Shown: piece by piece, positions 63,310-64,000 of the stretch
Position numbering within the stretch: the stretch's first letter is position 1
Layout: every line of letters begins with the position of its first letter
Origin: Symmachiella dynata
Lineage (GTDB): Bacteria > Planctomycetota > Planctomycetia > Planctomycetales > Planctomycetaceae
Direction: 5' to 3'
Assembly (NCBI RefSeq): GCF_007747995.1
Contig: NZ_CP036276.1
Span: 2,161,001-2,225,000, forward strand
DNA length: 64,000 nucleotides
Program-made: the position numbers and the translations under genes
The notes under the pieces: model-generated
What the model was told of the DNA's origin: nothing
What the model saw: the letters and a program-made list of their open reading frames with translations, nothing else
Databases searched by the model: none

Positions 63310-63565
63310 ATCAAATCGTGAGGAAGTTTGTGGGCCCTGGATTGGCGCACGACTCGAACGCTACGTCCCGGCTGCCAAGCCAGCACGTTCAAGTTTAGTG
63401 GACGCCCGCATATACATCCAAAGTACCAATCCACAGACGTTGATGCTAGAGAGAACTGCACTTTTGCGGGGGAACTGCCTATACTTCGAGCGGGAAAGTG
63501 ACGCTGTGGAACGGATTGTGCGGCGTGAAATAAAGTAGGGCTTGGATTCAAATGAAGTAGGAATC

Positions 63566-64000
63566 ATGACGGATATCAAACAAAAGACCACAGCTCCAGC
63601 CGGTGAACATTCCAGGAGAGTGGTCGGCACCGTCGGGCTGTATTTGGGGGTGGCCTTGTTGGGGCTGTTATTGATTCACGCCACGTATGGGATTTCCTGG
63701 TCGATGCCCCGTTCTTGGTATCGTGATCAACCGTTGTGGGGTGCCCTGTCGTTTACATTGATCGGCATCGGTTGGTGGCTGTTGCGACAGCGCCCGGCGT
63801 CGGAAACTGTCTGGACGCCCTCCAAACCGGGACTACGTTTCAACAACGTGACGTTGTATACCCGCGTCGGCTGTCATCTCTGCGATGATTCGCTGGAGTT
63901 GTTAGAAGGCTATCGATCCTATTTGCCGCCCATCGAAGAAGTTGACATCGACGCCGACCCGCAACTGCAGGGACAATTTGATACGTGTGTTCCGGTTGTG
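63566..64000 (+). CDS. Glutaredoxin-like membrane protein, N-terminal part
   Basis: The reading frame from ATG 63566 is open to the window edge. A TAGGA lies 4 nt upstream. Two TM segments (GTVGLYLGVALLGLLLIHAT; GALSFTLIGIGWWLL) come first, and then a thioredoxin/glutaredoxin-fold domain begins with VTLYTRVGCHLCDDSLELLE, carrying the redox motif CHLC. The family (DUF836-like) is of thiol-disulphide type. The end of the domain is outside the window, so activity and full length cannot be judged. Confidence 0.8.
   Translation, partial: MTDIKQKTTAPAGEHSRRVVGTVGLYLGVALLGLLLIHATYGISWSMPRSWYRDQPLWGALSFTLIGIGWWLLRQRPASETVWTPSKPGLRFNNVTLYTRVGCHLCDDSLELLEGYRSYLPPIEEVDIDADPQLQGQFDTCVPVV

Noticed and set aside
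1-64000. tRNA, rRNA or CRISPR arrays
   Set aside because: No cloverleaf with a convincing TTC arm, no rRNA-like block and no regular direct-repeat/spacer pattern was seen; the ACCGG arrays have too few and irregular units.

Overview
The window looks like a planctomycete chromosome, from a large-genome, Gimesia/Symmachiella-like member of Planctomycetia (my inference from gene content). It carries three DUF1501 proteins and a DUF1549/DUF1553 protein, a giant PVC-type cytochrome, Tat-exported sugar isomerase-like proteins, a receptor-like Ser/Thr kinase, and start codons that are often GTG or TTG with weak Shine-Dalgarno sites. No rRNA, tRNA or CRISPR array was seen.

Layout. 0-5 kb: lysine pathway genes (lysA partial, asd), a solitary FRG-domain gene, purD and a DUF456 membrane protein. 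5-9 kb: a two-gene unit of a beta-helix lipoprotein and a multiheme SO2930-type cytochrome, preceded by two abutting palindromes. 9-19 kb: an accessory stretch with two tandem secreted paralogs, a Tat protein, IS110 and IS630 insertion sequences and many palindromic or terminally inverted intergenic repeats. 17-26 kb: DUF1501 and DUF1549 proteins and an HTTM-domain membrane protein. 26-30 kb: rpsU (GTG start), a lysine-rich small protein, a Tat-exported TIM-barrel protein and an SH3-like protein. 30-31.5 kb: an IS4 element with a clean 9-bp target duplication. 31.5-34.4 kb: two MFS transporters. 34.6-48.8 kb: a polysaccharide locus, with three tandem heparinase II/III-like lyases and a methyltransferase on the minus strand, divergent from wecB, wecC, an ABC-2 permease, its ATPase and a GT4 glycosyltransferase on the plus strand. 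49-57 kb: secreted proteins, MarC, a Dabb protein, an FG-GAP protein and the giant PVC cytochrome. 57-64 kb: poorly characterised small genes, an HExxH protein with a decayed partial copy nearby, a Ser/Thr kinase with a beta-helix sensor domain and the start of a glutaredoxin-like membrane protein.

How genes may work together. asd and lysA serve diaminopimelate/lysine synthesis. wecB and wecC would make UDP-ManNAcA, which the glycosyltransferase could use and the ABC pair could export as a polymer or glycolipid. The three lyases are of a family that cleaves uronate-containing polymers, so the locus may both build and trim one acidic polysaccharide (inference).

The most distinctive structural signal is that three insertion sequences of different families (IS110, IS630, IS4) each sit inside a different palindromic or inverted intergenic repeat, with junctions that can be reconstructed from the sequence.
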